Part shown: piece by piece, positions 9,053 through 17,172 of the stretch
Layout: every line of letters begins with the position of its first letter
Position numbering within the stretch: the stretch's first letter is position 1
Assembly (NCBI RefSeq): GCF_001598295.1
Contig: NZ_BCYR01000016.1
Coordinates: 30,771-94,770 of the forward strand
Reading direction: 5' to 3'
DNA from: Klebsiella ornithinolytica NBRC 105727 = ATCC 31898
GTDB taxonomy: Bacteria > Pseudomonadota > Gammaproteobacteria > Enterobacterales > Enterobacteriaceae
Length of the DNA: 64,000 bases
Program-made: the position numbers and the translations under genes
The notes under the pieces: generated by a model
Told to the model about the DNA's origin: nothing
What the model saw: only the letters and a program-made list of their open reading frames with translations
Database searches by the model: none

Positions 9053-9089
9053 TGTCACAGCGGCACAAACGAATGTCACAGAGAAAAAA
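9053..9089 (+). promoter_or_regulatory. Probable FeaR binding site upstream of feaB
   Basis: Two direct copies of TGTCACAG start at 9053 and 9074, exactly 21 bp (two helical turns) apart, as expected for a tandem AraC-family site. The second fits the motif TGNCA-N8-AAA that I recall for E. coli FeaR; the first fits with one extra spacer base. It lies 60-95 bp before the feaB start. Confidence 0.6.
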
Positions 9090-9149
9090 GCGCGAACGTC
9101 AGCCGCGTCGTAGACTGAATTCACGATCCGTGAGCAATAAGGAAGCGAT

Positions 9150-10649
9150 ATGTCCACAGCACAGGTAGCGCTGCTTGCCAGCGTTCAACAGTTTTTAGAC
9201 CGCCAGCATGGCTTATATATCGACGGTACCCAGCAGGCGTCACAGAGCGAACAGCGTCTTACCGTCTGGAACCCGGCAACCGGGCAGGCCATCGCCAGTA
9301 CCGCGGATGCTAACGCGGCCGATGTCGATCGCGCGGTAATGTCGGCGTGGCGCGCCTTCGTCGCCCGCAGCTGGGCTGGGCGCACGCCGGCCGACCGCGA
9401 ACGTATCCTGCTGCGTTTTGCCGATCTGGTCGAACAGCACGGCGAAGAACTGGCGCAGCTGGAGACGCTGGAGCAGGGGAAATCCATCCAGATTTCTCGC
9501 GCATTTGAAGTGGGCTGTACGCTGAACTGGATGCGTTACACCGCCGGGCTGACCACCAAAATCAGCGGGCGCACGCTCGATGTGTCGATTCCGTTCCCGC
9601 AGGGCGCACGCTACCAGGCGTGGACGCGCAAAGAGCCGGTGGGCGTTGTCGCCGGTATCGTGCCGTGGAATTTTCCGCTGATGATCGGGATGTGGAAAGT
9701 GATGCCGGCGCTGGCGGCAGGATGCTCTATCGTCATCAAACCATCGGAGACCACGCCGCTGACGCTGCTGCGCGTTGCCGAGTTGGCCACCGAGGCTGGG
9801 ATCCCGGATGGAGTATTTAACGTCGTGACCGGCAGCGGCGCCGGATGCGGCTCGGCGTTAACCTCTCATCCGCAGGTGGCGAAGGTCAGCTTTACCGGCT
9901 CCACCGCAACCGGTAAGCATATCGCCAGGGTGGCCGCCGACCGTCTGACCCGCGTGACGCTGGAGCTGGGAGGGAAAAACCCGGCGATCGTGCTGAAAGA
10001 CGCCAATCCGGAGTGGGTAATCGAAGGGCTGATGACCGGCAGTTTCCTCAATCAGGGGCAGGTCTGCGCCGCCAGCTCACGCATCTATATTGAAGCCCCG
10101 CTGTTCGATAACCTGGTGAGCGGTTTTGAACAGGCGGTGAAATCGCTGCAGGTGGGACCGGGGATGCTGGAAACGACGCAGATTAACCCGGTGGTGTCAA
10201 AAGGGCACTGCGAGAAAGTGGCGGCTTATCTCGATGAGGCGCGTAAGCAAAATGCCGAGCTGATCTCCGGGCAGGTCGGGCCGGATTCGCAGGGCTATTA
10301 CATTGCGCCAACGCTGGTGATCAACCCGGATGCCGGGCTGCGTCTGAGCCGGGAAGAGGTCTTTGGACCGGTGGTCAATCTGGTACGCGTCGCCGATGGT
10401 GAAGAGGCGCTGCGCCTTGCTAACGACAGTGATTTTGGTCTGACCGCCAGCGTCTGGACCGGCGATTTGACACAGGCCCTGAGCTACACCGAGCGTCTGC
10501 AGGCCGGGACGGTATGGGTCAACAGCCATACGCTTATCGATGCCAACCTGCCGTTTGGCGGGATGAAGCAGTCCGGAACCGGGCGCGACTTCGGCCCGGA
10601 CTGGCTGGACGACTGGTGCGAAACGAAATCGGTCTGCGTGCGCTATTAA
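9150..10649 (+). CDS. feaB: Phenylacetaldehyde dehydrogenase
   Basis: NAD-dependent oxidation of phenylacetaldehyde (and the hydroxy analogue) to phenylacetate, linking TynA to the paa pathway. At 499 residues it has the same length as E. coli FeaB and aligns throughout. Aldehyde dehydrogenase landmarks are intact: [19 protein letters not shown], general base Glu272 in LELGGK, nucleophile Cys306 in GQVCAASSR, and the EEVFGPVV cofactor motif. The ATG has an AAGGAAG-type site upstream. It is transcribed divergently from feaR and is probably FeaR-activated. Confidence 0.96.
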   Translation: MSTAQVALLASVQQFLDRQHGLYIDGTQQASQSEQRLTVWNPATGQAIASTADANAADVDRAVMSAWRAFVARSWAGRTPADRERILLRFADLVEQHGEELAQLETLEQGKSIQISRAFEVGCTLNWMRYTAGLTTKISGRTLDVSIPFPQGARYQAWTRKEPVGVVAGIVPWNFPLMIGMWKVMPALAAGCSIVIKPSETTPLTLLRVAELATEAGIPDGVFNVVTGSGAGCGSALTSHPQVAKVSFTGSTATGKHIARVAADRLTRVTLELGGKNPAIVLKDANPEWVIEGLMTGSFLNQGQVCAASSRIYIEAPLFDNLVSGFEQAVKSLQVGPGMLETTQINPVVSKGHCEKVAAYLDEARKQNAELISGQVGPDSQGYYIAPTLVINPDAGLRLSREEVFGPVVNLVRVADGEEALRLANDSDFGLTASVWTGDLTQALSYTERLQAGTVWVNSHTLIDANLPFGGMKQSGTGRDFGPDWLDDWCETKSVCVRY

Positions 10650-10973
10650 CTCTCGCCTCAGCGCCTGACGCCCGGAGTTCGAACACCGGGCCGGGCGCTC
10701 TCCCACTTCTCTTTCTTCTTTGCTATATGTCTGAGTCAGCCGCGGTTTCTCGTAAAGAGTCCGAAAAAGGGTATCGGTATCATGCCTGGCGATGTCTCCT
10801 CGCGGGCAGCCCAGAAATCAAAATTATCTCCCTCTATGCCGACGACTACCTGCCAGTCTCTGCACCGGCGACGGCAGTCACGTTTGACGATTGCTCTCCT
10901 GAGGTGATTGCCGTCTGCTATTTTTACTTTGTCAATCCTGACCGCTTTTCACGCAGCCTGCGATGAGGTTCCT
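10650..10973. other. Intergenic region after feaB
   Basis: 324 bp between feaB and the DUF2235 gene. Just after feaB there is a GC-rich inverted repeat, GCCCGG (10670-10675) / CCGGGC (10686-10691), without a T-run; it may attenuate or terminate transcription. The remainder is probably the promoter region of the next gene. No gene is supported. Confidence 0.35.
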
Positions 10974-12503
10974 ATGAACTTACTGGTGTTTTGCGACGGT
11001 ACCTGGAATACGCCCCAACAGCTTGATGATGGAAAACCCGCGCCGACCAATGTGGTCAAACTCAGGAATGCCGTAGCGGAAAATACGCAGCAGCGAGTCT
11101 ATTACCACTCCGGCGTCGGTACCGAAGGCGGAGTAGTCGATCGCTATATTGGCGGTGGCATCGGCGAAGGTCTTGATAAGAATATTATCAGCGCCTATTA
11201 CTGGCTGGCGACCCGCTATCAGCCCGGCGATAAAATATGGTTGTTTGGCTTTAGCCGCGGAGCTTATACCGTCAGGAGTCTTGGCGGGATGATTTCGCGC
11301 TGCGGATTATTGAATGCCAGCCAGGCAGGAACCGGCGACGATAAAGTCTGGGAGGATATCAACGATCTCTTCAGCTATTACCGCCAGCCTGCAGGCAGCG
11401 CGCCGGCTATCGTGGCCAGCGTGGGTAGACCTTTTTATTCGGTGGCGACGGGACATCCGACCAGGGAGAGCATCCCTGTCTATTTTATTGGCGTCTGGGA
11501 AACGGTGGGGGCGCTGGGTATTCCCGATGATATGGCGTTAGCCAATCTGCTCGATGACCCTAAAAAGTATGCCTTCCACGATACGTCACTCAGCCCGATT
11601 GTTGAACATGCCCGCCATGCGCTGGCGCTGGACGAGCAGCGACAAAGCTTCATTCCCACGCTATGGGACAATGTGGCGGATAACCCGAAGGTGAAACAGC
11701 GTTGGTTTGCCGGCGTGCATGCTGATGTCGGCGGCGGCTACGCACAGTGCGGATTATCGGACATTACTCTGCAATGGATGATGACAGAGGCAGCCGGACT
11801 GGGACTTACGCTGCTGCCGGGTATCGACGCCCAGCTGGCTCCCGATCCTCATGGACTGCTGCATGATTCGGTCACCGGCATTTTTAAACTGCTGCATACC
11901 TGCCCGCGCAGCGTACCGCGGATTGTCGCCGGAAGTCCCGATGTCGATGCCAGCGTGATACAGCGGCAAAGTCAGCCGATGCTTCTCCACGGTCGCTACC
12001 GACCGCTCACCGATGTGACGGCAGAACACCCGGCGACCTTTGACGTTTTTGCGCGTGAGCGCTGGAATGCCACGGGGATCTGGCTGGAGGCGGGAGTGGA
12101 GTATCGCTTTATGGCTACGGGAAAATGGGTGGATGGCTCGGTGCCCTGCGATGCGGGTGGGACCGATGACGGTAAGTTTTATCCCGGCGAGGCCGCGCAG
12201 ATTATGGCCTCCGTTTCCGACAAACTGGAAGCGTTGTGGAAAGGGGGAACCAAAAACCAGGATGTGGACTTTTGGCTGAGCAGACGCGTCGGCACGGCGC
12301 CGTGGTTTGCGCTGATTGGCGTGGTTGCCAATCAGGCAGATCCTGCGACCGACGCCCCTGAGTCGCGGCATGAGATCGTTGTTATCGGCAGCGGATGTCG
12401 GTTCACACCGGCTAAAAGCGGCTATTTTTACGCCTACGCCAACGATGCGTGGCAAATGTATGATAACAATCGCGGCAGCGTCTCCCTGACGATTTCCCGC
12501 TAA
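10974..12503 (+). CDS. DUF2235 alpha/beta-hydrolase (Tle1-like) with C-terminal LecA-like lectin domain
   Basis: A 509-residue protein in two parts. Residues 1-340 are a DUF2235 hydrolase: FCDGTWN at the N-terminus, the nucleophile elbow GFSRGAY with Ser94, and GVHADVGGGY with His249. These are the hallmarks of Tle1-type phospholipases. Family members usually read GVWDTVGALG; here Glu176 replaces that Asp. Residues ~350-509 resemble the PA-IL/LecA galactose-binding lectin; the terminal AND...YDNNRGSVSLTI block keeps the Asp and two Asn (491, 498, 499) that bind calcium in LecA. No signal peptide and no type VI secretion genes are nearby. ATG 10974 has an AGG ribosome site; frames upstream are unsupported. 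Substrate and location are unknown. Confidence 0.85.
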   Translation: MNLLVFCDGTWNTPQQLDDGKPAPTNVVKLRNAVAENTQQRVYYHSGVGTEGGVVDRYIGGGIGEGLDKNIISAYYWLATRYQPGDKIWLFGFSRGAYTVRSLGGMISRCGLLNASQAGTGDDKVWEDINDLFSYYRQPAGSAPAIVASVGRPFYSVATGHPTRESIPVYFIGVWETVGALGIPDDMALANLLDDPKKYAFHDTSLSPIVEHARHALALDEQRQSFIPTLWDNVADNPKVKQRWFAGVHADVGGGYAQCGLSDITLQWMMTEAAGLGLTLLPGIDAQLAPDPHGLLHDSVTGIFKLLHTCPRSVPRIVAGSPDVDASVIQRQSQPMLLHGRYRPLTDVTAEHPATFDVFARERWNATGIWLEAGVEYRFMATGKWVDGSVPCDAGGTDDGKFYPGEAAQIMASVSDKLEALWKGGTKNQDVDFWLSRRVGTAPWFALIGVVANQADPATDAPESRHEIVVIGSGCRFTPAKSGYFYAYANDAWQMYDNNRGSVSLTISR

Positions 12504-12622
12504 GCGCCGCCGGGCGCCGTGCCCATCGTTAGCCGTGAACAGGACTTGCTGAATCACCATATTTATCGCTACTGTTAATGCCTTCCCGCCATCGTGGCGG
12601 AGCTTATCATCAGGAGGCGGAT

Positions 12623-13516
12623 ATGATGTCGGAGGAGCCTGCCGTTGCCCTTATTGGGCCAGGCGCGATTGGGACCACGATAGCCGCGGCGCTGCATGAA
12701 GTGGGGCGTACGCCGGTGGTATGCGGGCGTACGTCTCATGCACAGCTGTTGCTCAGATTCGATGGCGGAGAGATTACGCTTCCCGGACCGGTGCTGACCG
12801 ACCCGGCGGCCATTGCGCGGCCATTTTCGCTGGTTTTCGTTGCGGTCAAGGCGACCCAGAACTCCGCTATTTCCGCGTGGTTGACCGCGTTGTGTGATGA
12901 AAAAACGGTGGTGTGCGTATTGCAGAACGGCGTCGAACAGCAGGCGCAGTTTGCCGACCGCGTTGCGGGGGCGACGGTGCTACCTGCGGTGGTGTGGTTT
13001 CCGGCGCAGCGCCAACCCGATGCCTCCGTCTGGCTGCGCGCGACGCCCCGGCTGACCTTGCCGGATCTACCGCAGGCCCGGCTGGTACAGCAAACGCTGC
13101 AAGGGACCCGCTGCGCCGTCGATCTTGCCGCTGATTTCACCACCGTAGCCTGGCGCAAGCTGCTGCAAAATGCGGTGGCTGGCCTGATGGTGCTGACGGG
13201 ACGTCGGGCCGGTATGTTCGCCCGTGGCGATATCAGCGACATCGCGCTGGCCTATTTACGTGAAGGCCTGCTTGTCGCGCGCGCGGAAGGCGCAAGGCTG
13301 AGCGACAGCGTAGCGCAGGAAATTATCGACGGATTTCATCGCGCGCCACCCGATCTCAGTACCTCGATTCAGATTGACCGTGAAAACGGGCGGCCGCTGG
13401 AATGGGAGATTCGTAACGGCGTGATACAGCGCCGCGGACGTCGGCACGGCATTCCGACGCCGCTGAGCGATCTTATCGTTCCGCTGCTGGCGGCCGCCAG
13501 CGACGGACCGGGCTGA
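12623..13516 (+). CDS. Ketopantoate reductase (PanE/ApbA)-family oxidoreductase
   Basis: A 297-residue NADPH-dependent reductase-like protein. The N-terminal Rossmann fold carries GPGAIGTTIA (family GxGxxG), and VFVAVKATQ, VCVLQNGVEQQ and AWRKLLQNA correspond to the usual KPR motifs, including the catalytic-type Lys. The C-terminal helical domain (about 170-290) ends with ENGRPLEWE, close to the family's G-x-P-x-E binding region. It is not clearly PanE itself; a paralogue acting on another 2-keto acid is likely. ATG 12623 follows a perfect AGGAGG 6 bases upstream. It lies between the DUF2235 gene and an MDR gene, in the same direction. Confidence 0.85.
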   Translation: MMSEEPAVALIGPGAIGTTIAAALHEVGRTPVVCGRTSHAQLLLRFDGGEITLPGPVLTDPAAIARPFSLVFVAVKATQNSAISAWLTALCDEKTVVCVLQNGVEQQAQFADRVAGATVLPAVVWFPAQRQPDASVWLRATPRLTLPDLPQARLVQQTLQGTRCAVDLAADFTTVAWRKLLQNAVAGLMVLTGRRAGMFARGDISDIALAYLREGLLVARAEGARLSDSVAQEIIDGFHRAPPDLSTSIQIDRENGRPLEWEIRNGVIQRRGRRHGIPTPLSDLIVPLLAAASDGPG

Positions 13517-13577
13517 CGGAATAAAACGGCGGCCCAACTCTGCTATTATCTCGCTTTTACTGTCCTGAACGCCGAAT

Positions 13578-14531
13578 ATGCTGAAACATGCGCTTTGCTA
13601 TGACCACTATGGGCCGCCATCATCGGCGCTGGCGCTGCGCCGCGAGCCTTTACCGCCGCTGGCGGCGGGAGCCGTACGTGTCAAAATGCGCTACGCTCCG
13701 ATCAACCCTTCCGATCTTATTCCTGTTACCGGCGCCTATCGCCACCGTACCCGGCTTCCGGCGACGGCGGGTTATGAAGGGGTTGGCGTGGTGGTTGACG
13801 CGCCATCCGGCGCCTGCGTGGTGCCCGGCCAGCGGGTGCTGCCTCTGCGCGGAGAAGGCACCTGGCAGAGCCATCTGGATATCGCCGAACGTTGGCTGGT
13901 ACCGGTCCCTGATGAGATTGACGATCGCCTGGCCGCCCGGGCCTATATTAATCCGTTGACCGCGCTGCTGATGCTCAGGCGCTGGCCGGTGGCGGGCCAG
14001 AATATCGTCCTGACCGCGGCGGGCTCCTCCTGCGCCAACCTGCTGGCGCAGTGGGCGCTGCAAAAAGGGGCGCGTTCAGTGAGCGGGGTGATCCGTTCGG
14101 AGCGGCATATTCACCGTCTGGCGCAGCAGGGCGTTTATCCTGTCCTGGAGACCGACCGGTTGATGCTGGAGCAGGTGAGTCAGAACGCCGATCGGGTATT
14201 TGATGCCGTCGGCGGCGGCCTGGCGAATGCGATGCTGTCGGTGCTGCCGGAGCATGCGGCGCTGGTGTCCTACGGGTTATTGTCCGGGCAGGCGTTGAGT
14301 CAGACCCGAACGACCCCCCGGGTGTATAAATTCCATCTGCGCGAGGCGCTGGCGGATCTGTCAACTGCCACGTGGCAGGCGGCATTTCGCGAGATCTGGT
14401 CGCGACTGCCGGCAACGTCGTTGCCGGCGGTGGAGGTGATTCCCGTGAGCCGCTGGCAAGAGGCGATAAGCGCCAGCGCTCAGGGAGGCGGTCACGCTAA
14501 AATGCTGCTCGATTTTACCGCTGAAGATTAG
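13578..14531 (+). CDS. Zinc-independent MDR family oxidoreductase (enoyl/quinone reductase-like)
   Basis: A 317-residue medium-chain dehydrogenase/reductase. The N-terminal GroES-like domain contains YAPINPSDLIPVTGAY and GYEGVGVV, typical of quinone oxidoreductase and 2-enoyl thioester reductases. The nucleotide-binding domain has VLTAAGSSCANLLAQWA in place of the usual GGVG loop. The zinc-binding Cys/His set of alcohol dehydrogenases is absent. The substrate is unknown; placement between feaB and tynA hints at aldehyde or enoyl intermediates but proves nothing. It is convergent with tynA. Confidence 0.85.
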   Translation: MLKHALCYDHYGPPSSALALRREPLPPLAAGAVRVKMRYAPINPSDLIPVTGAYRHRTRLPATAGYEGVGVVVDAPSGACVVPGQRVLPLRGEGTWQSHLDIAERWLVPVPDEIDDRLAARAYINPLTALLMLRRWPVAGQNIVLTAAGSSCANLLAQWALQKGARSVSGVIRSERHIHRLAQQGVYPVLETDRLMLEQVSQNADRVFDAVGGGLANAMLSVLPEHAALVSYGLLSGQALSQTRTTPRVYKFHLREALADLSTATWQAAFREIWSRLPATSLPAVEVIPVSRWQEAISASAQGGGHAKMLLDFTAED

Positions 14532-14547
14532 CCGGAAGCGGCGTGCA

Positions 14548-14565
14548 GACGGCATCCGTGCCGTC
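14548..14565. terminator. Hairpin between the convergent MDR gene and tynA
   Basis: A perfect 7-bp stem, GACGGCA/TGCCGTC with a 4-base loop, lies in the 48-bp gap between two convergent genes. It has no long T-run. Bidirectional termination is inferred from position. Confidence 0.45.
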
Positions 14566-14579
14566 ATTGTGGGGAGAAC

Positions 14580-16847
14580 CTACTTTTTCTTTTCGCCCAG
14601 CGTCGGGGTTTCGTCAAAGAAGTTCCACGGTTTCAACAGCGCATGCGCCCATTCGGTCGGCATAATCGGCCACTCCTCCGCGCGCGCCACGTGGGTGGTG
14701 CCAGTGGTTATCCAGACCACGTCATCGTGGTTGGTCAGCGACTCGTTATCCTTCGCATAGGCGCCAAGGCCGGTATCATGGATCGACCGGTTCGGGTATT
14801 TCCCTTCCGGATAACGCTCCTGCGGGTGATAGCGGGTAACCCACAGCTGTTTATCCATAAAGCTCAGACGGTGATAAATCCACTCATCCGGCGCGAATTT
14901 GGCACCGGTCGCCACCGGGTGGGTTCCGCCCGCGTACGGGATAATTTGATACGATACCGGATTACCCATCCGGTTCTCTTTGGTGGTATTGCTCAGCAGG
15001 CGAATAGTACCCGGATCGAACTTCTGCGCCGCTTTTTGTTCGCTGTCGATGGTGTACTGGTTAATCTGCATGGAGCTGGTGCGCGGGCCTCCGGCGGTAT
15101 TGGGCTTCACTTCCGGGTCCATGGCCACCAGCGTGTTGTTCTCACCATCAACGTCAAGGTCAAGACGGAAGTTGTAGATATGCTGGTGCGTGGTGCCGAC
15201 GATGTTATGGTCGATCAGCGTCCCGTAACGGGTATCCTCTTTGGCGCTCGGATCGTGCATGGTCTTCGCCATGACGCCTTTGACCGCTTCGATTCCGGTG
15301 GCGCCGGCATCAATGCCGATGGTGCCGTTCTCGTGGAACACCCAGTCAAAGATATAGTCGTAGTTGCCGACGGTGCTGATCCAGCGCACCACCAGCTCGC
15401 GGCGCTCGGTGCTGACGTTCGGTTGTCCCATCTCCTGATGTTTATATTCCGGGCCGGCATAGCGCTCGAAGATCGCAATCGCGTGCGGAATAGTGGTTGG
15501 CGCACCGGTATAATCAGCAATGGTTTCATCCAGCAGTACCGAGTTCGCCGGCGCATCTTTACCGCGGACGATTGGCGAGGTCAGGGTACCCATGCCGTAG
15601 TCGCCGGAGTCGAGATAGGCTTTGAAGTACCAGCCCACGTCCGGGTCACCATATGGCACGATCATTCCGCCCAGCGAGCCTTCATACATCACCTGACGTT
15701 TCTGTCCGTTGTCGTTGTAGGTCACGGTGGAGAGAATCGGCCCGACGCGAGAGTTCAGCCGCAGGTGGAAATCCCAGTTCTGCCAGTGAATCGTGTCGCC
15801 GGTAATGGTGTAGTTTTTGCCTTCCGGCTCGGTGATATCCAGCGGTTTAACGGCGGCAGCTACGCGGTCGCGGCCATCATAAGGGCGCGACTCCATCGGC
15901 ACCGGGATCACCGGACCTTCTTCAATTTTGATGATTTTCTTCTGCTCAAGATCCACCACCGCGACCAGGTTTTCGATCGGGTGCGCCCAGTAGTTGCCGT
16001 CGCCGGTATCCAGATAGCTCACCACTTTCAGCAGGCGTGAATCCTGCTTCAGACCATCTTTGCCGTCAAAGTAACCGACGGTCAGCGGCGTGGTGATGAC
16101 TTTTTTGGTGTCGGTGATGCCGTGTTTTTTGAGTACTGCGGCGAATTCGTCACTGGCGTTAATAATGTTCTGCACGCTGACGAAATCATCCAGCAGGACC
16201 ATGCCGTGGGCGTCTTTAATTGGCTGCCAGGAGATGATTTTCTTATTCTGTAAATCCACCACGCTTTCGATGACGTGTTTGCCATCGAGCATCACCACGT
16301 CAGCGGTGCGCGGCGCATCAACCGCGGTTCCTTTAAGCGCGAAGGCCCACACCGCGGCTTTATCCGGCTCGTGCAGCGAGATTTCGGTAAAACGGGTGTT
16401 GGGGCGGAATTGCGGCGAGGCTTTGACAATCGTCACCGCTTCGCTGATTTCTGCCGCGGATAACGAGTTGAGCGGATGCGGGCGTTTCTCGACCTGGAAG
16501 GTCTGATCAAGACCGGACTGGAAGACATCGTTGATAAAGGTATCGGAGACCCACGCCTTACCGTCTTTCATCACCACCGGAACCTGTAAATCCAGCGACT
16601 TGCCGTTGACGATGGCCGTTTTGGCGCCGGGCTTCACTTTGACGTAGGCGCCATCCTTCATCAGGGTAAACATCTGGGCATAATCATCCCACTGCACGTC
16701 GGCGCCAAACGCCTGCAGCGTTTTATCCAGCGGGACCATATGCGCTTCGTCGCCGTGCGCGAACACCGGTGATTGCCAGGCACAAAACAGCGCAACGGCC
16801 AGAGCTAAGGCTGTTTTACGCGGGGAACGAATTGAGTTATTTGCCAT
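14580..16847 (-). CDS. tynA: Periplasmic copper amine oxidase (tyramine/phenylethylamine oxidase)
   Basis: Oxidises phenylethylamine, tyramine and related amines to aldehydes, releasing ammonia and hydrogen peroxide in the periplasm. The 755-residue precursor has a signal peptide ending PVFA at residue 30. The NYDY motif contains Tyr496 (466 in the mature protein), the residue self-processed to topaquinone. Copper ligands are seen as HQH (about 554-556) and the C-terminal THVARAEEWPIMP His. An N-terminal D1 domain is present as in the E. coli enzyme. Probable FeaR boxes lie about 190 bp upstream. Product aldehyde is taken by FeaB. Confidence 0.96.
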   Translation of the reverse strand: MANNSIRSPRKTALALAVALFCAWQSPVFAHGDEAHMVPLDKTLQAFGADVQWDDYAQMFTLMKDGAYVKVKPGAKTAIVNGKSLDLQVPVVMKDGKAWVSDTFINDVFQSGLDQTFQVEKRPHPLNSLSAAEISEAVTIVKASPQFRPNTRFTEISLHEPDKAAVWAFALKGTAVDAPRTADVVMLDGKHVIESVVDLQNKKIISWQPIKDAHGMVLLDDFVSVQNIINASDEFAAVLKKHGITDTKKVITTPLTVGYFDGKDGLKQDSRLLKVVSYLDTGDGNYWAHPIENLVAVVDLEQKKIIKIEEGPVIPVPMESRPYDGRDRVAAAVKPLDITEPEGKNYTITGDTIHWQNWDFHLRLNSRVGPILSTVTYNDNGQKRQVMYEGSLGGMIVPYGDPDVGWYFKAYLDSGDYGMGTLTSPIVRGKDAPANSVLLDETIADYTGAPTTIPHAIAIFERYAGPEYKHQEMGQPNVSTERRELVVRWISTVGNYDYIFDWVFHENGTIGIDAGATGIEAVKGVMAKTMHDPSAKEDTRYGTLIDHNIVGTTHQHIYNFRLDLDVDGENNTLVAMDPEVKPNTAGGPRTSSMQINQYTIDSEQKAAQKFDPGTIRLLSNTTKENRMGNPVSYQIIPYAGGTHPVATGAKFAPDEWIYHRLSFMDKQLWVTRYHPQERYPEGKYPNRSIHDTGLGAYAKDNESLTNHDDVVWITTGTTHVARAEEWPIMPTEWAHALLKPWNFFDETPTLGEKKK

Positions 16848-17021
16848 TGTGACCTCATCTTATATTTATATTCCCGTCATGCTTTGGGTTGCATCTACGG
16901 TGACCACGCGTCCCTGCTGACTGTCTGCAACGCCAATGATTCCGGCGAGTTGTGTTGTCGCTTGCCGCTGCGAAATGCCGGCTTTACTCGCTTTAACCTA
17001 CCAGCGGTTGGCCGGTTGGCG

Positions 17022-17060
17022 TTTGTTTGCTCTTGCCAGGTTGTTTGTCAGATTTGCCAG
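17022..17060 (-). promoter_or_regulatory. Probable FeaR binding site upstream of tynA
   Basis: Two direct copies of TTGCCAG start at 17033 and 17054, 21 bp apart, the same spacing as the TGTCACAG pair before feaB. Read on the minus strand, the TGGCA at 17055-17059 fits TGNCA-N8-AAA and the one at 17034-17038 fits with one extra spacer base. It lies 175-215 bp before the tynA start; the rest of the 325-bp gap (16848-17172) shows no gene. Confidence 0.55.
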
Positions 17061-17089
17061 TTATGCCCGGAACAGGCCGGGCGGGGCAC

Positions 17090-17112
17090 AAAAAATGCCT
17101 CCGCAGAGGCAT
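17090..17112 (-). terminator. Rho-independent terminator of paaZ
   Basis: On the minus strand a 7-bp stem ATGCCTC/GAGGCAT with a 4-base loop is followed by six T residues, about 60 bp after the paaZ stop. It should separate paaZ from tynA transcription. Confidence 0.85.
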
Positions 17113-17172
17113 CGGAAACCGACCCTGCACGTCCGGCGTTAGCCGGCGCGGCAGGGGACGGACAGGCATTGG

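Noticed and set aside
9001..9068. Upstream extension of feaR to 9068
   Set aside because: Open frame only; the E. coli protein aligns from ATG 8915.
10514..10966. 150-codon frame across the end of feaB
   Set aside because: First half is a shadow of feaB; the second half has no recognised family or ribosome site.
14643..16040. 465-codon plus-strand frame inside tynA
   Set aside because: Antisense shadow of a conserved gene with clear copper amine oxidase motifs.
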